Shown here piece by piece: positions 34,689-44,055 of a stretch of 64,000 nucleotides of DNA. The DNA comes from Streptomyces mobaraensis NBRC 13819 = DSM 40847. Lineage in GTDB: Bacteria; Actinomycetota; Actinomycetes; Streptomycetales; Streptomycetaceae. Under the pieces are notes generated by a model. That model saw only the letters and a program-made list of their open reading frames with translations. It had not been told where the DNA came from and did no database searches. The position numbers and the translations under genes were made by a program. The DNA is taken from contig NZ_CP072827.1 of NCBI RefSeq assembly GCF_017916255.1, forward strand, positions 1,736,001 through 1,800,000. Direction: 5' to 3'. The number at the start of each line of letters is the position of its first letter. The first letter of the stretch is position 1.

Positions 34689-35843
34689 CTACACAAGGGG
34701 CGTCAGGAACCGCCTCAGGGACTCCTCGTAGCCCTTACGGTCCGCGTTCCACAGGGCCGCGTGGCCGGCGTCGCGGACGGTGCGCAAAGTGACCAGATCC
34801 GGACGGTGCGCGGCCAGGTCCCGGGAGCGCGTCCAGGGCGCGAAGGTGTCGTCCGGGCTGTGCAGGAGGAGGACGGGCACGGTCAGCCGGGCGGGGTCGG
34901 CGGCGGCCCGGAGCCTGCCCTGGTCCAGTCCGGCGCGCACGCGGGCGGCGTGCACCGCGAGCGGGCGCAGGGCGGCGGGGAGCCGGCGCGCGGCGAGGGC
35001 GTGCAGCGCGGCGTCCCAGTCGAGCACCGGCGAGTCCAGGACGAGCCCGCCGATGTGCGGCCGGACCTTCGGGTCGGCGGCGGCCAGGAGGGCCGCGGTG
35101 GCGCCGGTGGACCAGCCGTGCAGCACCACGTGCCGGGCCCCGCGCCGGACGGCCTCCTCGACGGCGGTGACGACGTCGCGCCACTCGGCGGCGCCGAGCC
35201 GGTCGAGGCCGTCGGCGGGCCGGGGGGCTCCGGGGTCGCCGCGGTGGGCGGCGACGAGCGCGGGAACCCGCGACCGGCGCCAGAACGGCAGCAGGGCCGC
35301 GGGGTGTTCGCGGGTGGCACCGAGCCCGTGCGCGGTGACGACGTGGGTGTCGCGGGCGCCGGGCAGGAACCAGGCGGGCAGCGGGCCGGTCTCCCCGGTC
35401 AGCTCGGCGTCCTCCAGGCCCTTGAGGTCCTCGGGATCCTTGAGGCCCTCGGGGAGGAACGCCTCGCGCGGGTCGCCGTGGAGGACCTGCGGGGTGAGCC
35501 GGACCCCGAGGCCGGGCCGGAGGACCCCCTGGGTGATCCGTTCGAGCCGGCGGACGACCCGGTCGGGCGGGTGCGAGACGTCGGCGACCGGCGGTCCGAC
35601 GACGGCCCGCACGCCCCGGCCGGTGAGCCCGTAGGTGCCGGGACGGCAGGAGGCGGGGGTGCGGTCCAGGGTGACGGTGGCGTCGTCGACGTCCCGCACG
35701 GTGAGCCGGGGCTCGCCCGGAAGGGGCCGGTCCGGGCCGCCTCTCAGCAGGCCGTCGCCCGCGTACCGCCCCACGGCCAGGGCCGCCGCCCCGGCACCGA
35801 TCATGGTCGCCGCTGTCATCGCCGTCGTCCGGACCAGATGCAT
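34689..35843 (-). CDS. alpha/beta hydrolase with N-terminal membrane anchor
   Basis: This 384-residue protein has an N-terminal hydrophobic helix (about 8-26), a beta-rich spacer, and then an alpha/beta hydrolase domain. The nucleophile elbow is GWSTG with Ser245 (VVLHGWSTGATAALL), the acid is probably in LLLHSPDDTFAPW and the His in VRDAGHAALW. The N-terminal helix could be a signal anchor, placing the domain outside the cell. The ATG at 35843 is chosen; longer in-frame starts reach into the aldolase gene. Substrate unknown. Confidence 0.8.
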   Translation of the reverse strand: MHLVRTTAMTAATMIGAGAAALAVGRYAGDGLLRGGPDRPLPGEPRLTVRDVDDATVTLDRTPASCRPGTYGLTGRGVRAVVGPPVADVSHPPDRVVRRLERITQGVLRPGLGVRLTPQVLHGDPREAFLPEGLKDPEDLKGLEDAELTGETGPLPAWFLPGARDTHVVTAHGLGATREHPAALLPFWRRSRVPALVAAHRGDPGAPRPADGLDRLGAAEWRDVVTAVEEAVRRGARHVVLHGWSTGATAALLAAADPKVRPHIGGLVLDSPVLDWDAALHALAARRLPAALRPLAVHAARVRAGLDQGRLRAAADPARLTVPVLLLHSPDDTFAPWTRSRDLAAHRPDLVTLRTVRDAGHAALWNADRKGYEESLRRFLTPLV

Positions 35844-35938
35844 CCCTCCAGTGTCCGCACGTGGGTGCGACGAGGCCAGTCGGCATGGACGGGCGGTCGG
35901 GTGATCGCGGAGTCCGTCGGGCGGCTGATCGCGGCGCC

Positions 35939-36610
35939 TCAGTCGCTCCGCCCCTGCCCGTACCCGCGCAGCTTCTCCCCCGCCTCCGCGAGCTGCCCGG
36001 CGTCGAGCAGCGTCGGGGTCCGCCCCGGCACCCCCGAGGCCGCGAGCCAGACGCGGCACATCCACTCCAGCTGGGCGGTGCGGTCGTACGCCTGCTCCAG
36101 GGTCGTCCCGTAGGTGAGGGTGCCGTGGTTGCGCAGCAGGCAGCCGGTGCGGCCGTTGAGGGCGGTGAGCGTGTGGCGGGCGAGTTCGTCGCTGCCGTAG
36201 AGGGCGTAGGGGGCGACCCGTACGGGTCCGCCGAGGGCCGCGGTCATGTAGTGGACCGGCGGCAGCTCCGTCACCAGGGTGGAGACGGCGGTGGCGTGGA
36301 CGGCGTGCGTATGGACGATGGCCGTGGCGTCGGTGGAGCGGTAGACGGCGAGGTGGAGGGGGAGTTCGCTGGTGGGGGTGAGGCCGCCGGGCGCGAGAAG
36401 GCGGCCGTCGAGGCCGACGGCGACGACGTCCTCCGGCCGGAGCCGGTCGTACGGCACCCCGCTGGGTGTGACGAGGACCACGTCGCCGACCCGGGCGGAC
36501 ACGTTCCCCGAGGTGCCCACCACCAGGCCGTCCGCGACCGTCCTCCGGGCCGTGGCCAGCACCTCCGCCCGCTTCCGGGAGATCGTCCCGTCGTCCTTCG
36601 GATCCCTCAT
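35939..36610 (-). CDS. class II aldolase/adducin family protein (L-fuculose-phosphate aldolase-like)
   Basis: This 223-residue zinc aldolase has the substrate/phosphate-binding motifs TSGNVSAR and LVTPSGVPYD, the acidic catalytic position in PTSELPLHLAVY, zinc ligands HTH in IVHTHAVHATAVST, and a third His in LRNHGTLTYG. It fits the fuculose-1-phosphate aldolase group; a methylthioribulose-phosphate dehydratase role is possible from sequence alone. The ATG follows GGAGGGGG. It is divergent from pitH1 across 112 bp containing the PHO box. Confidence 0.85.
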   Translation of the reverse strand: MRDPKDDGTISRKRAEVLATARRTVADGLVVGTSGNVSARVGDVVLVTPSGVPYDRLRPEDVVAVGLDGRLLAPGGLTPTSELPLHLAVYRSTDATAIVHTHAVHATAVSTLVTELPPVHYMTAALGGPVRVAPYALYGSDELARHTLTALNGRTGCLLRNHGTLTYGTTLEQAYDRTAQLEWMCRVWLAASGVPGRTPTLLDAGQLAEAGEKLRGYGQGRSD

Positions 36611-36652
36611 CGATGGCCCCCTCCGGTTCGCGTCACCATGGATCCCGTCCCA

Positions 36653-36674
36653 GTTCACCTTCCGTTCACCCGGA
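36653..36674 (+). promoter_or_regulatory. PHO box (PhoP binding site)
   Basis: Two adjacent 11-bp direct repeats, GTTCACCTTCC (36653-36663) and GTTCACCCGGA (36664-36674), match the Streptomyces PhoP direct-repeat consensus GTTCACC. They lie 49-70 bp upstream of the phosphate transporter start. Control of pitH1 is likely. Effects on the divergent aldolase gene are possible. Confidence 0.75.
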
Positions 36675-36722
36675 GTCCCTACGGTCGCCGCGTACTGACC
36701 ACCGGACTGATTGCCTGGGTGA

Positions 36723-37964
36723 ATGGAACACATCACGCTTCTCATCGGGATCGTGATCGTCACGGCCTTGGTGTTCGACTTTACGAACGGCTTCCACGAC
36801 ACGGCCAACGCGATGGCCACCACCATTTCCACCGGGGCACTCAAGCCCAAGGCAGCGGTGGCGATGTCGGCGGTGCTCAACCTCGTCGGCGCGTTCCTCT
36901 CCGTGGAGGTCGCCAAGACGATCTCCGGAGGCATCATCGACGAGACCGCCGGAATCCGACCAGAGGTGATCTTCGCCGGACTGGTCGGCGCCATCGTCTG
37001 GAACCTGCTGACCTGGCTGGCCGGCCTGCCCTCCAGCTCCTCGCACGCCCTCTTCGGCGGCCTGATCGGCGCGACCGTCGCCTCCGTCGGCTTCGACGCG
37101 GTCAACGGCGACAAGGTCGTCATGAAGGTCCTGATCCCGGCGGTGGCCGCCCCGATCGTGGCCGGCGTCTCCGCCTGGGCCGCGACCAGGCTCACCTACC
37201 GCCTGGCGCGCGACCGCGACGAGGCCGACACCGCCAAGGGCTACCGCGCGGGCCAGATCGCCTCCGCCGCCCTCGTCTCGCTGGCGCACGGCACCAACGA
37301 CGCGCAGAAGACCATGGGTGTGATCACGCTCGCGCTGGTCACCGGCGGCGTCGTCGCCCCGCACTCCGACCCGCCGCTGTGGGTCGTCGTCTCCGCGGGC
37401 CTGGCCATCGCGCTCGGCACCTACCTCGGCGGCTGGCGCATCATCCAGACGCTCGGCAAGGGCCTCACCGACATCCGCCCGGCGCAGGGCTTCGCCGCCC
37501 AGACCGGCGCCGCGACGGTGATCCTCGCCTCCTCGCACATCGGCTTCGCGCTCTCCACCACGCAGGTCTGCTCCGGCTCGATCATGGGCGCGGGCCTGGG
37601 CCGCAAGGGCGGCGTCGTCCGCTGGTCGACCGCCGGCCGCATGGTCGTCGCCTGGTGCCTCACGCTGCCGGCGGCCGGTCTGGTCGCGGCGGGCGCGGCG
37701 CTCCTCGCCGACCAGGGCACCTGGGGCGTGACGGCGGTGGCCGTGCTCGGCCTGGCCGTCAGCGGCGCGATCTGGCTGGTGTCGCGGCGCGAGCCGGTGA
37801 CGCCCGACAGCGTCCAGGAGCCGGAGTCCGCCGTTCCGGCCGAGCCGGTCGGTGTCGTCACCGCCGCCCTCCAGGCCGTCGCCCCGCCGCCGGCGGGTCC
37901 GGTGGCCCCCTCGACCGTCACCCCCGAGCCCGCCCCGGCGCCCGCCGTGGCCGCGACCAGCTGA
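36723..37964 (+). CDS. pitH1: low-affinity inorganic phosphate transporter (Pit/PitH1)
   Basis: This 413-residue PiT-family permease has about 10-11 helices. The N-terminal signature is DFTNGFHDTANAMATTIS and the duplicated C-terminal half has AHGTNDAQKTMGVIT, as in phosphate/metal co-transporters. The last 55 or so residues form a Pro/Ala-rich cytoplasmic tail. Its identity with S. coelicolor PitH1 (SCO1845) is inferred from family and neighbours. The PHO box upstream predicts phosphate control through PhoRP. The next gene, a 70-residue membrane protein, follows after 10 bp. Confidence 0.92.
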   Translation: MEHITLLIGIVIVTALVFDFTNGFHDTANAMATTISTGALKPKAAVAMSAVLNLVGAFLSVEVAKTISGGIIDETAGIRPEVIFAGLVGAIVWNLLTWLAGLPSSSSHALFGGLIGATVASVGFDAVNGDKVVMKVLIPAVAAPIVAGVSAWAATRLTYRLARDRDEADTAKGYRAGQIASAALVSLAHGTNDAQKTMGVITLALVTGGVVAPHSDPPLWVVVSAGLAIALGTYLGGWRIIQTLGKGLTDIRPAQGFAAQTGAATVILASSHIGFALSTTQVCSGSIMGAGLGRKGGVVRWSTAGRMVVAWCLTLPAAGLVAAGAALLADQGTWGVTAVAVLGLAVSGAIWLVSRREPVTPDSVQEPESAVPAEPVGVVTAALQAVAPPPAGPVAPSTVTPEPAPAPAVAATS

Positions 37965-37974
37965 GGAATCCGCC

Positions 37975-38187
37975 ATGCACATCGACTGGGCAGCTCTGGG
38001 CCAGGTCTTCGGCGTCAGTCTCGCGATGACCGTGGGGCTGGTGGGGGCCTTCACTCTCGGGATCGTGGGGACGTCGCCGGCGCGGGACGGGAAGTCCGCG
38101 TCCGCGGTGGTGCGGACCGGCGCTTACGCGGCGTTCGCGCTGTGTGCGGCGGCTGTGGGGTACGGGATCTATCTGATCGTCGCGTGA
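37975..38187 (+). CDS. small two-helix membrane protein linked to pitH1
   Basis: This 70-residue protein has two hydrophobic helices (about 9-33 and 47-69) separated by a short hydrophilic loop (SPARDGKSASAVVRT). It is conserved beside Pit-type transporters in Streptomyces and has no known role. It starts 10 bp after the pitH1 stop, so it is probably in the same PhoP-controlled transcript. A 27-bp perfect hairpin ends the unit. Confidence 0.75.
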   Translation: MHIDWAALGQVFGVSLAMTVGLVGAFTLGIVGTSPARDGKSASAVVRTGAYAAFALCAAAVGYGIYLIVA

Positions 38188-38192
38188 GGTTG

Positions 38193-38250
38193 CCCCTGAC
38201 CCGCCCTTTCTCCCCCAGCTACCGCTGGGGGAGAAAGGGCGGGTCAGGGG
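38193..38250 (+). terminator. 27-bp perfect hairpin ending the pitH1 transcript
   Basis: Arms 38193-38219 and 38224-38250 are perfect complements with the loop TACC. The core reads CTTTCTCCCCCAGC. It separates the phosphate unit from the cobalamin riboswitch. Confidence 0.85.
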
Positions 38251-38284
38251 CCCACCCACCGCGAGTTGACGCCCGCTCGCGGGC

Positions 38285-38463
38285 CGTGGTGGACTGCCGA
38301 GGCCAAACGGCGACACACAGAGGAAGCCGGTGAGAATCCGGCGCGGTCCCGCCACTGTCACCGGACGCCCGCCACCCGCGGGGCCCGTCCGGAAGCCAGG
38401 AGACTCTGGGTCGCCGGTCACGTCGAACCAGGGCGCGGACCCTGAGTGAGGACACCAGAAGAC
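38285..38463 (+). promoter_or_regulatory. cobalamin riboswitch
   Basis: The segment contains AGAGGAAGCCGGTGAGAATC followed by CGGCGCGGTCCCGCCACTGT, the conserved core and B12 box (GCCACTG). About 40 bp later comes GGAAGCCAGGAGACTCTGG. This is the classical adenosylcobalamin riboswitch signature. It lies in the leader of cobD and should repress the cob operon when cobalamin is plentiful. Boundaries are approximate. Confidence 0.9.
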
Positions 38464-38536
38464 ATGCGCGGCCGCCGCCGATCACCCGACGCCCTCCCGA
38501 CCCGATCCCCCCGAGGCGCGACGGCGGTCTGAGCCG

Positions 38537-39535
38537 ATGCGTACGGGTACGTCACGTCCCGTCGGTTTCGCGTGCGGCGCCGCGCTCGGCTTCCTCGCCG
38601 ACCTCGTGGCCGCCGACCCCCGCCGGGGCCACCCCGTGGCCGCCTTCGGCCGGGCCGCGCAGGCCGTCGAACGCCGCTTGTGGGCCGATCACCGCGGCCG
38701 CGGCGCCCTGCACACGGCCGTCTGCGCGGGCGGCGCCGTGGCCGCCGCCACCCTGCTGGCCCGCGCCGTGCACCGATCGCGCAAGACCGACATCGCGCTG
38801 ACCGCCGCCGCCACCTGGGCCGTCCTCGGCGGCACCTCGCTCGGCCGGGAGGCCCGGGCCATCGGCGGCGCGCTCGCCGCCGGCGACCTGGAGGTCGCCC
38901 GGGAGCGGCTGCCACACCTGTGCGGGCGCGACCCGCGGTCCCTCGACGCGCAGCAGATCGCCCGCGCCGTCGTCGAGTCCGTCGCCGAGAACACCTCCGA
39001 CGCGGTCGTCGGCGCCCTCGTCTGGGGCGCGTTCGCCGGGGTGCCGGGCCTGGTCGGCTTCCGCGCCGTCAACACGCTGGACGCCATGGTGGGCCACAAG
39101 TCGCCCCGCTACCGCCGCTTCGGCTGGGCCTCCGCCCGGCTCGACGACGTCGTCGGCTGGCCCGGCGCCCGGCTCACCGCCGCCCTCGCGATCGTCGCCG
39201 GCCCGGACCCGCGCCGCGCCTCGCGCGTGGCCCGCCGCGACGCCGCCCGGCACCCGAGCCCCAACGCCGGCCCGGTGGAGGCCGCGTTCGCCGGCGCCCT
39301 GGGCGTCCGCCTCGGCGGCACCCTCGCCTACGGGGGCCGCGTCGAGCACCGTCCCGTCCTGGGCGCGGAGTTCCGCCCGGTGGCGACGGCGGACATCGAA
39401 CGGGCCGTGCGGCTGTCGCGGCGGGTGTCGCTGCTCGCCCTCGGCGTCGCGGTCGCCGGCCGGTGGGCGGTCTCCCGAGCGTGCCGCGTGGGCAGATTCG
39501 AAGCGGGATCCATGACGGGGAGGAAGCGTGGCTGA
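38537..39535 (+). CDS. cobD: adenosylcobinamide-phosphate synthase CobD/CbiB
   Basis: This 332-residue membrane protein of the CbiB/CobD family attaches (R)-1-aminopropanol phosphate to adenosylcobyric acid. Family segments include [38 protein letters not shown] and [20 protein letters not shown] with [14 protein letters not shown]. Hydrophobic helices lie at the N- and C-termini. It is the first gene after the riboswitch and overlaps cobQ by 8 bp. The aminopropanol precursor would come from the CobC-type decarboxylase encoded at 50000-51052. Confidence 0.92.
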   Translation: MRTGTSRPVGFACGAALGFLADLVAADPRRGHPVAAFGRAAQAVERRLWADHRGRGALHTAVCAGGAVAAATLLARAVHRSRKTDIALTAAATWAVLGGTSLGREARAIGGALAAGDLEVARERLPHLCGRDPRSLDAQQIARAVVESVAENTSDAVVGALVWGAFAGVPGLVGFRAVNTLDAMVGHKSPRYRRFGWASARLDDVVGWPGARLTAALAIVAGPDPRRASRVARRDAARHPSPNAGPVEAAFAGALGVRLGGTLAYGGRVEHRPVLGAEFRPVATADIERAVRLSRRVSLLALGVAVAGRWAVSRACRVGRFEAGSMTGRKRG

Positions 39536-41348
39536 GTCGGGCGGGGGCGGTCTGCTGGTCGCGGGGACGACCTCCGACGCGGGCAAGAGCGTGGTCACGG
39601 CGGGCATCTGCCGCTGGCTGGTCCGCCGGGGCGTCAGAGTGGCGCCCTTCAAGGCGCAGAACATGTCGCTGAACTCGTTCGTCACCCGCGAGGGCGCCGA
39701 GATCGGCCGCGCCCAGGCCATGCAGGCCGCGGCGGCCCGCGTCGAGCCGACCGCGCTGATGAACCCGGTGCTCCTCAAGCCCGGCGGCGACCGCAGCAGC
39801 CAGGTCGTGCTGATGGGCAAGCCGGTCGGCGAACTGAGCGCCCGCGGCTACCATTCCGGCCGCCAGGAGCAGCTGTTCGGCACGGTCACCGACTGCCTGG
39901 CGGAGCTGCGCCGCACCCACGACGCGGTCATCTGCGAGGGCGCCGGCAGCCCCGCCGAGATCAACCTGCGCCGCACCGACATCGTCAACATGGGCATCGC
40001 CCGGGCCGCCCGGCTGCCCGTCGTGGTGGTCGGCGACATCGACCGCGGCGGCGTCTTCGCGTCGTTCTTCGGCACGACCGCGCTCCTCTCCCCCGAGGAC
40101 CAGGAGCTGATCGCCGGTTACGTCGTCAACAAGTTCCGCGGCGACGTCTCGCTCCTGGAGCCGGGCCTGGAGATGCTGCGGGGCCTCACCGGCCGCCGGA
40201 CGTTCGGCGTGCTGCCGTTCGCGCACGGCCTCGGCATCGACGAGGAGGACGGCCTGCGGGTGTCGCTGCGCGGCGCGGTCCGCGAGTCGGTCGTCGCGCC
40301 GCCGTACGGCGAGGACGTCCTGCGGGTCGCCGTCTGCGCGATCCCGCTGATGTCCAACTTCACGGACGTCGACGCGCTGGCCGCCGAACCCGGCGTCGTC
40401 GTCCGCTTCGTGGACCGGCCGGAGGAGCTGGCCGACGCGGACCTCGTCGTCGTCCCCGGCACCCGCGGCACCGTCCGCGCCCTCGCCTGGCTCCGCGAAC
40501 GCGGCCTCGCCGACGCGCTCGCCCGGCGCGCCGCCGAGGGCCGCCCGGTGCTCGGCGTCTGCGGCGGCTTCCAGCTCCTCGGGGAGCGGATCGAGGACGA
40601 GGTGGAGTCCCGGGCCGGTGTCGTCACCGGCCTCGGACTGCTCCCGGTCCGCGTCCGCTTCGCGCCGGAGAAGACGCTGGCCCGGCCGGTGGGCAAGGCG
40701 CTGGGCGAGCACGTCGAGGGGTACGAGATCCACCACGGCGTCGCCGAGGTGACCGGCGGCGACGAGGAGTTCCTCGACGGCTGCCGCGTGGGCGCGGTCT
40801 GGGGCACCCACTGGCACGGCTCCCTGGAGAGCGACGGCTTCCGCCGCGCCTTCCTCCGCCGGGTGGCCCGGCAAGCGGGCCGCCGCTTCGTCCCCGCCCC
40901 GGACACGTCCTTCGCCGCGCTCCGCGAGGAGCAGCTCGACCGTCTCGGCGACCTCATCGAGGAACACGCCGACACGGAGGCGCTGTTGCGCCTGATCGAG
41001 GACGGGGTCCCGGCGGGGCTGCCGTTCATCCCGCCGGGGGCGCCGGCGGCGGCGGGGGCACCGGCGCACGAGCGCCGCGCATCCACGGCCGAGGCCGACG
41101 GCCACACCCGGGAACCCGCCGCGGGGGCCGGAGGCTCCCCGCACGACGCCGACGCGGGAGCCGGGGGCTCCGCCCGCCACCCCGATGCGGAAGCCGGACG
41201 TGCAGCCCGCCACCCCTCCCGGGGGCCCGGGGGCTCCGCCCCCGAAGAATCGGTGAATGAGGAGTCCCCCCTTCGGGGGAGGGACCGGGGCACCCCCCTC
41301 CCCTCGCCCCGTCCAGCGACACCCTCCGAAGGAGCGATCACCGCATGA
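39528..41348 (+). CDS. cobQ: cobyric acid synthase CobQ/CbiP with unusual C-terminal tail
   Basis: This 606-residue glutamine-dependent amidotransferase amidates adenosylcobyrinic acid a,c-diamide at four side chains. The N-terminal ATP-binding half has [15 protein letters not shown] and [13 protein letters not shown]. The C-terminal glutaminase half has the nucleophile Cys345 ([12 protein letters not shown]) and His in [10 protein letters not shown]. Family members end near residue 500. Here about 100 extra Gly/Ala/Pro-rich residues follow, partly encoded by the dispersed intergenic repeat. The stop overlaps the chelatase start (ATGA). Confidence 0.93.
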   Translation: MAESGGGGLLVAGTTSDAGKSVVTAGICRWLVRRGVRVAPFKAQNMSLNSFVTREGAEIGRAQAMQAAAARVEPTALMNPVLLKPGGDRSSQVVLMGKPVGELSARGYHSGRQEQLFGTVTDCLAELRRTHDAVICEGAGSPAEINLRRTDIVNMGIARAARLPVVVVGDIDRGGVFASFFGTTALLSPEDQELIAGYVVNKFRGDVSLLEPGLEMLRGLTGRRTFGVLPFAHGLGIDEEDGLRVSLRGAVRESVVAPPYGEDVLRVAVCAIPLMSNFTDVDALAAEPGVVVRFVDRPEELADADLVVVPGTRGTVRALAWLRERGLADALARRAAEGRPVLGVCGGFQLLGERIEDEVESRAGVVTGLGLLPVRVRFAPEKTLARPVGKALGEHVEGYEIHHGVAEVTGGDEEFLDGCRVGAVWGTHWHGSLESDGFRRAFLRRVARQAGRRFVPAPDTSFAALREEQLDRLGDLIEEHADTEALLRLIEDGVPAGLPFIPPGAPAAAGAPAHERRASTAEADGHTREPAAGAGGSPHDADAGAGGSARHPDAEAGRAARHPSRGPGGSAPEESVNEESPLRGRDRGTPLPSPRPATPSEGAITA

Positions 41349-43447
41349 GCACTCCGTACCCCTTCGCCGCCATCGTCGGCATGGACAGCCTGCGGCTGGC
41401 GCTGCTCCTCAACGCCGTCTCGCCGTCCGTCGGCGGTGTGCTCGTGCGCGGTGAGAAAGGCACGGCCAAGACGACGACCGTCCGCGCCCTCGCCACCCTG
41501 CTCCCCGAGGTCGGGACCCACACCGACTGCCGTTTCGCCTGCGATCCGGCCGCCCCGGACGCCACGTGCCCCGACGGCCCGCACGAGGACGGGACCCGGT
41601 TCGTGCGCCCCGCGCGGATGGTCGAACTGCCGGTCGGCGCCTCGGAGGACCGCCTCGTCGGGTCGCTCGACATCGAGCGCGCCCTCTCCGACGGCGTGAA
41701 GGCGTTCGAGCCCGGCCTGCTGGCCGCCGCGCACCGGGGCGTGCTGTACGTCGACGAGGTCAACCTCCTGGGCGACCACCTCGTCGACTCGCTGCTCGAC
41801 GCGGCGGCGACCGGCGCCGCCCACATCGAGCGCGAAGGCGTCTCCGTCCGCCACGCCAGCCGCTTCCTCCTCGTCGGCACCATGAACCCCGAGGAAGGCG
41901 AGCTCCGCCCCCAACTCCTCGACCGCTTCGGCCTGACCGTCGAGGTCGCCGCCTCCCGCGAGACCGACGAGCGCGTCGAGGTCGTCCGCCGGCGGCTCGC
42001 CTTCGACGAGGATCCGGCCGCGTTCGCCGCCAAGTGGGCGGCGGAGGAGGACGCGCTGCGGGAGCGCATCGCCGCCGCCCGCGCCCTGCTGCCGAGCGTG
42101 CGGCTCGGGGACGGCGCCCTGCGCCGGATCGCCGCCGTGTGCGCCGGCTTCGAGGTGGACGGCATGCGCGCCGACATCGTGACGGCCCGCACCGCGACCG
42201 CGCTCGCCGCCTGGGCCGGCCGTACGGACGTCGTCACCGACGACGTCCGGCAGGCGGCCCTGCTGGCCCTCCCCCACCGCCGCCGCCGCAACCCCTTCGA
42301 CGCGCCGGGCCTCGACGAGGACAAACTCGACGAGATCCTCCGGCAGTTCGAGGAAGAGGACGAGGAGAACCAGGGCGAGGACGGCGATCCGCAGGGTCCG
42401 GACGACGACGGCCCGGGCGGCCCGGACGGTCCGGGCGACGGCGGCCCCGGCGACGGCGTACCGCCGCAGGAGACCACTCAGGAGGCGACCGACGCCGGGA
42501 GCGACACCGGCTCCGCCGCCGACCTGCCGCCCCAGCGCGAGCAGCCCGCCGCCGACTCCCCTTCCGCGCAGGAGGGTTCGGCCCCCGGAGCCGCACCCGA
42601 GGCCGCTCCCGTCGCCGCCGCCGACCCCTTCCGCACCCGCAAGTTCGACGTGCCCGGTCTCGGCGAGGGCGCGGCCGGCCGCCGCTCCCGGGCCCGTACC
42701 GCGCACGGCCGGACGACCGGAGCCCGCCGCCCGCGCGGCACGCTGACCCGGCTGCACCTGGCCGCGACGCTCCAGGCCGCCGCCCCGCACCAGCGGGCGC
42801 GCGGCCGGGCGGGCCGCGGCCTCGTCGTCCGCCGGGACGACCTGCGCGAGGCGGTGCGCGAGGGGCGCGAGGGCAACCTCGTCCTCTTCGTCGTCGACGC
42901 CTCGGGCTCGATGGCGGCCCGCAAGCGGATGAGCGCGGTCAAGGGCGCCGTCCTGTCCCTCCTCCTGGACGCCTACCAGCGCCGCGACAAGATCGGGATG
43001 ATCACCTTCCGGGGTTCCGGCGCGGATGTGGCGCTGCCGCCCACCTCGTCGGTGGACGCGGGCGCCGCCCGGCTGGAGAAGCTGCCGACGGGCGGCCGGA
43101 CGCCGGTGGCCGACGGGCTGCTGCGGGCGCGCGAGGTCCTGCGGGTGGAGCGGCTGCGCGATCCGTCGCGGCGCCCGCTCCTGGTCGTGGTGACCGACGG
43201 CCGGGCGACGGGCGGCCCCGAGCCGCTGGTCCGGGCGTCCCGCGCGGCGGGGCTGCTGGCGGCCGAGGGTACGGCGTCGGTGGTCGTCGACTGCGAGGCC
43301 GGGCCGGTCCGTCTGGGCCTGGCGGCCGAGTTGGGGCAGTCTTTGCGGGCGCCGGTCGTCACGCTCGACGAACTCCGGGCGGACACCGTCACCGCACTCG
43401 TCCGTACCGTCCGCACCACCACCGCCACGACCAGGGGAGCCGCGTAA
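41345..43447 (+). CDS. chelatase AAA+/VWA subunit for cobalt insertion (BchI-BchD type)
   Basis: This 700-residue fusion resembles magnesium-chelatase subunits I and D, used in actinobacteria with CobN for cobalt insertion. The AAA+ domain has Walker [10 protein letters not shown] (36-44), Walker [11 protein letters not shown] and a sensor region [19 protein letters not shown]. An acidic Gly/Asp/Pro-rich linker (about 335-430) leads to a von Willebrand A domain with MIDAS motif DASGSMAA at about residue 518. CobN, its usual large partner, is absent from this window. It overlaps cobQ and cobO by a few bases, so translation is coupled. Confidence 0.9.
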   Translation: MSTPYPFAAIVGMDSLRLALLLNAVSPSVGGVLVRGEKGTAKTTTVRALATLLPEVGTHTDCRFACDPAAPDATCPDGPHEDGTRFVRPARMVELPVGASEDRLVGSLDIERALSDGVKAFEPGLLAAAHRGVLYVDEVNLLGDHLVDSLLDAAATGAAHIEREGVSVRHASRFLLVGTMNPEEGELRPQLLDRFGLTVEVAASRETDERVEVVRRRLAFDEDPAAFAAKWAAEEDALRERIAAARALLPSVRLGDGALRRIAAVCAGFEVDGMRADIVTARTATALAAWAGRTDVVTDDVRQAALLALPHRRRRNPFDAPGLDEDKLDEILRQFEEEDEENQGEDGDPQGPDDDGPGGPDGPGDGGPGDGVPPQETTQEATDAGSDTGSAADLPPQREQPAADSPSAQEGSAPGAAPEAAPVAAADPFRTRKFDVPGLGEGAAGRRSRARTAHGRTTGARRPRGTLTRLHLAATLQAAAPHQRARGRAGRGLVVRRDDLREAVREGREGNLVLFVVDASGSMAARKRMSAVKGAVLSLLLDAYQRRDKIGMITFRGSGADVALPPTSSVDAGAARLEKLPTGGRTPVADGLLRAREVLRVERLRDPSRRPLLVVVTDGRATGGPEPLVRASRAAGLLAAEGTASVVVDCEAGPVRLGLAAELGQSLRAPVVTLDELRADTVTALVRTVRTTTATTRGAA

Positions 43448-44055
43448 TGCCCAAGGGACAGCCGACCGTCGTTCCGGACGACGGTCTCACCACGCGCCAG
43501 CGCCGCAACCGGCCGCTCGTCTTCGTGCACACCGGCATCGGCAAGGGCAAGTCGACGGCCGCGTTCGGGCTCGCGCTGCGGGCCTGGAACCAGGGCTGGC
43601 CGATCGGGGTGTTCCAGTTCGTGAAGTCGGCGAAGTGGAAGGTCGGCGAGGAGAACGCGCTGCGCGTGCTGGGCGCCTCCGGCGAGGGCGGGTCCGTCGA
43701 CTGGCACAAGATGGGCGAGGGGTGGAGCTGGATCCAGCGCGACCCCAAGGACGGGGAGCTCAGCAACGAGGAGAAGGCGCGCGAGGGCTGGGAGCAGGTC
43801 AAGCGCGACCTGGCCGACGAGCGCTACAAGCTGTACGTGCTCGACGAGTTCGCGTACCCGCTGCACTGGGGCTGGATCGACACGGCCGAGGTGATCTCGG
43901 TCCTCGGGGACCGTCCCGGGACGCAGCACGTGGTGATCACCGGCCGCAACGCGCCGCAGGAGCTGGTGGACTTCGCGGACCTGGTCACCGACATGTCGAA
44001 GGTCAAGCACCCCATGGACACCGGCCAGAAGGGCCAGCGGGGCATCGAGTGGTGA
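43447..44055 (+). CDS. cobO: cob(I)yrinic acid a,c-diamide adenosyltransferase CobO
   Basis: This 202-residue ATP:corrinoid adenosyltransferase of the CobA/CobO/BtuR family has the reversed P-loop motif HTGIGKGKSTAAFGLAL (about residue 28-44), the conserved WNQGWPIGVFQFVKS segment, and LYVLDEFAYPLHWGW near 130-144. It puts the 5'-deoxyadenosyl group on the reduced corrinoid. Its ATG overlaps the chelatase TAA by one base, and its TGA overlaps the next start. Confidence 0.94.
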   Translation: MPKGQPTVVPDDGLTTRQRRNRPLVFVHTGIGKGKSTAAFGLALRAWNQGWPIGVFQFVKSAKWKVGEENALRVLGASGEGGSVDWHKMGEGWSWIQRDPKDGELSNEEKAREGWEQVKRDLADERYKLYVLDEFAYPLHWGWIDTAEVISVLGDRPGTQHVVITGRNAPQELVDFADLVTDMSKVKHPMDTGQKGQRGIEW

